NCBI GenBank assembly: GCA_017475725.1
Contig: JAFVFA010000010.1
Location: 1-7,398 of the forward strand
Length of the DNA stretch: 7,398 nucleotides
Source of the DNA: Spirochaetales bacterium
GTDB lineage: Bacteria; Spirochaetota; Spirochaetia; Sphaerochaetales; Sphaerochaetaceae
Direction: 5' to 3'
Under the pieces are notes generated by a model that saw nothing but the letters and a program-made list of their open reading frames with translations, searched no databases and was not told the origin of the DNA. This document shows positions 5,422 through 7,398 of this stretch, one piece after another. The position numbers and the translations under genes were made by a program. How positions within the stretch are numbered: the first letter of the stretch is position 1; the number at the start of each line of letters is the position of its first letter.

Positions 5422-6110
5422 AAATGACAAGAAAAGAACAGATCAGAAGCGCATATAGGCGCACAGGAGGCCACGCCGATTTCTATGACGGAATGATGAC
5501 ATACTCCACCATCATGGGAAAGGCGATATGCCGGCTTGTGTGGAACATGGACGGGGAGAAGAATCTCTGTTATCTGGAACGTGCCCTTTCTGGAGTCCCT
5601 GAAGACTTCAGCGGCAGGCTTCTCGAGGTTCCGGTGGGAACCGGGGTTCTGACAATGCCAATCTACAAGGAGCTTCCCGAGGCGGATATAACATGTCTGG
5701 ACTCTTCCGCTGACATGATGGCAACGGCCCCGAAGAGGGCAAAACAGGCCGGGATCTGCAACATCGGCTTTGTTCAGGGAGATGTCGGGAACCTTCCGTT
5801 TGAAGATGAGAGTTTCGACATCGTGCTCTCGTTGAATGGGTTCCATGCCTTTCCGGACAAGGATGCAGCCTTCAAGGAGACATATCGGGTGTTGAAGAAG
5901 GGTGGGACTTTCTGCGGATGTTTCTACATTCAGGGAGGATGCCGCAGGACAGACTGGTTCATAAAGCATCTTTATGTTCCGAAAGGGTTCTTCACCCCTC
6001 CATTCGAAACAGCGGAAAGCCTTGAGTGCCGGCTGTATGGCATGTATGAGAATGTGACGGTCTCAAGTGTGGAGGGAATGGGATGCTTCAGATGCAGAAA
6101 GCAATCATAG
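5418..6110 (+). CDS. Class I SAM-dependent methyltransferase (Methyltransf_11/UbiE-like)
   Basis: The protein has 230 residues from TTG 5418 or 228 from ATG 5424. AAGGA at 5406-5410 lies 7 bases before the TTG but 13 before the ATG, so I choose the TTG, which overlaps the upstream stop as TTGA. SAM-binding motifs are in order: motif I LLEVPVGTG at 68-76, the acidic strand end CLDSS at 94-98 (Asp95), GDVGNLPFEDESFD at 121-134 and the post-motif VLKKGGTF at 158-165. The first Gly of the usual GxGxG is Pro here (VPVGTG), a variant seen in a subset of bacterial methyltransferases. The C-terminal third (GGCRRTDWFIKHLYVPKGFFTPPF) probably shapes the acceptor pocket. The substrate is unknown. It sits inside the methyltransferase operon, 15 bases ahead of the next gene. 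Confidence 0.87.
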   Translation: MKMTRKEQIRSAYRRTGGHADFYDGMMTYSTIMGKAICRLVWNMDGEKNLCYLERALSGVPEDFSGRLLEVPVGTGVLTMPIYKELPEADITCLDSSADMMATAPKRAKQAGICNIGFVQGDVGNLPFEDESFDIVLSLNGFHAFPDKDAAFKETYRVLKKGGTFCGCFYIQGGCRRTDWFIKHLYVPKGFFTPPFETAESLECRLYGMYENVTVSSVEGMGCFRCRKQS

Positions 6111-6125
6111 AAGGGGGCATGACAG

Positions 6126-6749
6126 ATGGGACTGATGAAGAGGTTCTTTGCGCAGACGAGAAAGCCTGAAGGAGTTCTTGGAAAGATAATGGTCAATGGT
6201 ATGAATGGCGGACATTCGAAGCTTGCGGACTGGGGAATGACTCATCTGGAAGGAATAGAAGCCAAGTCGATTGTCGAGCTCGGATGTGGAGGAGGGCGCA
6301 ATGCTGCTGAGCTTCTCAGACGATATCCGGATTCGAAGCTGTCTGCGCTTGACTATTCCGAGATTTCCGTGAAGAAAACCCAAGAGTATAATCAGAAGGC
6401 TATCGAAGATGGCAGGTGCTCTGTTCACTGCGGCAACGTGGCGTCTCTGCCGTTCAAGGCTGATGCTTTTGATTTTGCGACTGCATTCGAGACCGTCTAT
6501 TTCTGGCCAGGGCTTGAAGATTGTTTCTCAGAGGTGTTCAGAGTACTGAAGAAAGGTGGGGTCTTCTTGATCTGCAATGAATCCGACGGAACTGATGAGA
6601 CAAGTCTGAAATACGAGAAGATGATTGACGGAATGAAATGCTATACCGTTGATCAGTTGACACAGACTCTCAGGGATGCCGGATTCTCAAGTGTTGAATC
6701 CGATCATCATCCAGGTAGACCTTGGATCACTGTCATTGCAAGAAAGTGA
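6126..6749 (+). CDS. Class I SAM-dependent methyltransferase (third of the operon)
   Basis: This 207-residue protein has a full Rossmann-type SAM domain: N-terminal KPEGVLGKIMVNGMNGGHSKLADWG (a characteristic lead-in, about 13-37), motif I VELGCGGGRNA at 50-60, the ribose-binding acid in ALDYS (Asp76), GNVASLPF at 103-110, and FETVYFWPGLEDCFSEVFRVLKKGG (121-145). The C-terminal helix DQLTQTLRDAGF (176-187) is typical of Methyltransf_11 proteins. It is not a copy of its neighbour: outside the SAM motifs I see little similarity. The run AAGGGGG (6111-6117) lies 8 bases before ATG 6126 and supports this start. An earlier ATG at 6119 is in another frame and closes after 16 codons. The substrate is unknown. 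The following gene begins 7 bases after the stop, so it is in the same transcript. Confidence 0.88.
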   Translation: MGLMKRFFAQTRKPEGVLGKIMVNGMNGGHSKLADWGMTHLEGIEAKSIVELGCGGGRNAAELLRRYPDSKLSALDYSEISVKKTQEYNQKAIEDGRCSVHCGNVASLPFKADAFDFATAFETVYFWPGLEDCFSEVFRVLKKGGVFLICNESDGTDETSLKYEKMIDGMKCYTVDQLTQTLRDAGFSSVESDHHPGRPWITVIARK

Positions 6750-6756
6750 GGTCTGA

Positions 6757-7398
6757 ATGTCGTTGAAGCAGGTATTTACAGAGAAAGAGGACGGATTTGT
6801 CGGTGCATATTACGGCGGTCCTTTGGACAGCAGAAAGGCGATCATAATCATGTTGGGCGACTCATCTACGGACCGCATGGCCAGATGCGGAGCAGGGTGG
6901 CTGATCAAATGTGGCTGCCATGCTCTTGCCATGTCTGCGGACAAGAAGGACTACGGGCATCATAACTATCCTCTGGAACGGTTCGGCAAGGCCATAGCTT
7001 TTCTTAAGGGCAAGGGCATTGAGAAGATCGGCATTGCCGGGGCCTCCACAACGGGGATGCTTTCACTGATTGCCGCTTCATATTATCCAGAAATCACACT
7101 GACCATCGCCATGTCACCGTCCGATTTCGTGATGGAGGGCTTTTACCGTGACGGGAAAGACGGCATGAGGGAACGTCCCGGTGAAAACGAGTCTACGGTA
7201 AGCTGGAAAGGGGAGCCGCTTCCTTATCTGCCTTTTGCATACAGACATCCCGAGTACTGGCAGAGGCTGAAGGAGGAGGCAAAAGCCGGAGGCGACAAGG
7301 TGGCTTCCAGAAAGATGTTCGATGAATCTGAAAGGATACATCCCGTTCTGGAGGAAGAGAAGATAAAGGTTGAGAATATCCTCGGAAAGATTGTGTTC
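6757..7398 (+). CDS. Alpha/beta hydrolase, acyl-CoA thioesterase/BAAT C-terminal domain family (3' end outside window)
   Basis: The frame is open from ATG 6757 to the right edge, 214 codons without a stop. GAGG (6748-6751), overlapping the upstream stop, serves as ribosome binding site. Visible parts are a core strand AIIIMLGD (28-35), HALAMSADKKDYGHHNYPLERF (55-76), the nucleophile elbow GIAGASTTGM with Ser97 in a GxSxxG context, SYYPEITLTIAMSPSDFVMEGFY (108-130) and PLPYLPFAYRHPEYW (155-168). At the edge is EEEKIKVENILGKIVF, the strand that normally leads to the catalytic Asp. This matches bacterial proteins with the BAAT C-terminal domain, which act as acyl-CoA thioesterases or acyltransferases. 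The N-terminal immunoglobulin-like domain of animal BAAT/ACOT enzymes is absent. The catalytic Asp and His should lie in the missing part. It is fourth in the operon, so it probably acts on the same metabolite as the methyltransferases. Confidence 0.82.
   Translation, partial: MSLKQVFTEKEDGFVGAYYGGPLDSRKAIIIMLGDSSTDRMARCGAGWLIKCGCHALAMSADKKDYGHHNYPLERFGKAIAFLKGKGIEKIGIAGASTTGMLSLIAASYYPEITLTIAMSPSDFVMEGFYRDGKDGMRERPGENESTVSWKGEPLPYLPFAYRHPEYWQRLKEEAKAGGDKVASRKMFDESERIHPVLEEEKIKVENILGKIVF

Noticed and set aside
5334..5969. 211-codon minus-strand frame opposite the second methyltransferase
   Set aside because: It lies opposite a gene with all SAM-binding motifs in order. The antisense protein has no recognisable features.
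6119..6169. Small ORF starting at ATG 6119, just before the third methyltransferase
   Set aside because: It closes after 16 codons and sits only two bases after the GGGGG run, too close. The same run is ideally placed for ATG 6126, whose frame gives a full methyltransferase.
1..7398. CRISPR array, tRNA, rRNA, insertion sequence or phage genes
   Set aside because: I saw no regularly spaced direct repeats, no cloverleaf-like segments, no transposase or integrase motifs and no terminal inverted repeats anywhere in the window.

Overview
The window has features of a bacterial chromosome of moderate GC (about 50%, estimated by eye). It shows frequent AGG (Arg) and ATA (Ile) codons, clear Shine-Dalgarno sites, several intrinsic terminators and a large lipoprotein with a classic lipobox. 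I lean towards an anaerobic, host- or gut-associated bacterium, perhaps a spirochaete of the Sphaerochaeta/Treponema type or a clostridial relative. This rests on general resemblance only, because no rRNA or marker gene is present.

Left part (1-1673). The 3' end of an acyl carrier protein gene closes in a perfect 8-bp hairpin. A two-gene unit follows: a short NfeD-family membrane protein and a 305-residue SPFH/stomatin protein of the QmcA type. This pair is a conserved bacterial membrane-organisation module, and it ends in a strong terminator. A near-consensus promoter (TTGACC, 17 bp, TATATT) appears to be laid over the acyl-carrier-protein terminator hairpin. It would start transcription almost exactly at the first ATG of nfeD, so nfeD may be leaderless.

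Middle part (1674-4463). A single large gene encodes a 710-residue acidic lipoprotein of unknown function: signal peptide with LTSC lipobox, long probably helical middle, Asp-rich linker and a probably beta-rich C-terminal domain. It has its own terminator. About 20 bases behind that terminator lies a 158-codon reading frame for a small protein with a YSAEELYWIGYLYRYW segment. It has no visible ribosome binding site or promoter, and may be a leftover of an accessory, toxin-antitoxin-like module.

Right part (4464-7398). A compact operon reads off the right edge. Its control region has a good promoter with a perfect TATAAT, three tandem Fur-type hexamers over the -35 (15 of 19 matches to the classical Fur box), and a perfect GTTAGA/TCTAAC dyad at the predicted start of transcription. 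The operon encodes a Ppm1/LCM/TcmP-type O-methyltransferase, two further unrelated-looking class I SAM methyltransferases, and a truncated alpha/beta hydrolase of the acyl-CoA thioesterase/BAAT C-terminal family. Three different methyltransferases plus a thioesterase-like hydrolase under apparent iron control is the most promising candidate here for an undescribed system, perhaps making or modifying a small acyl or metal-related metabolite. That function is inference, not something the sequence proves.
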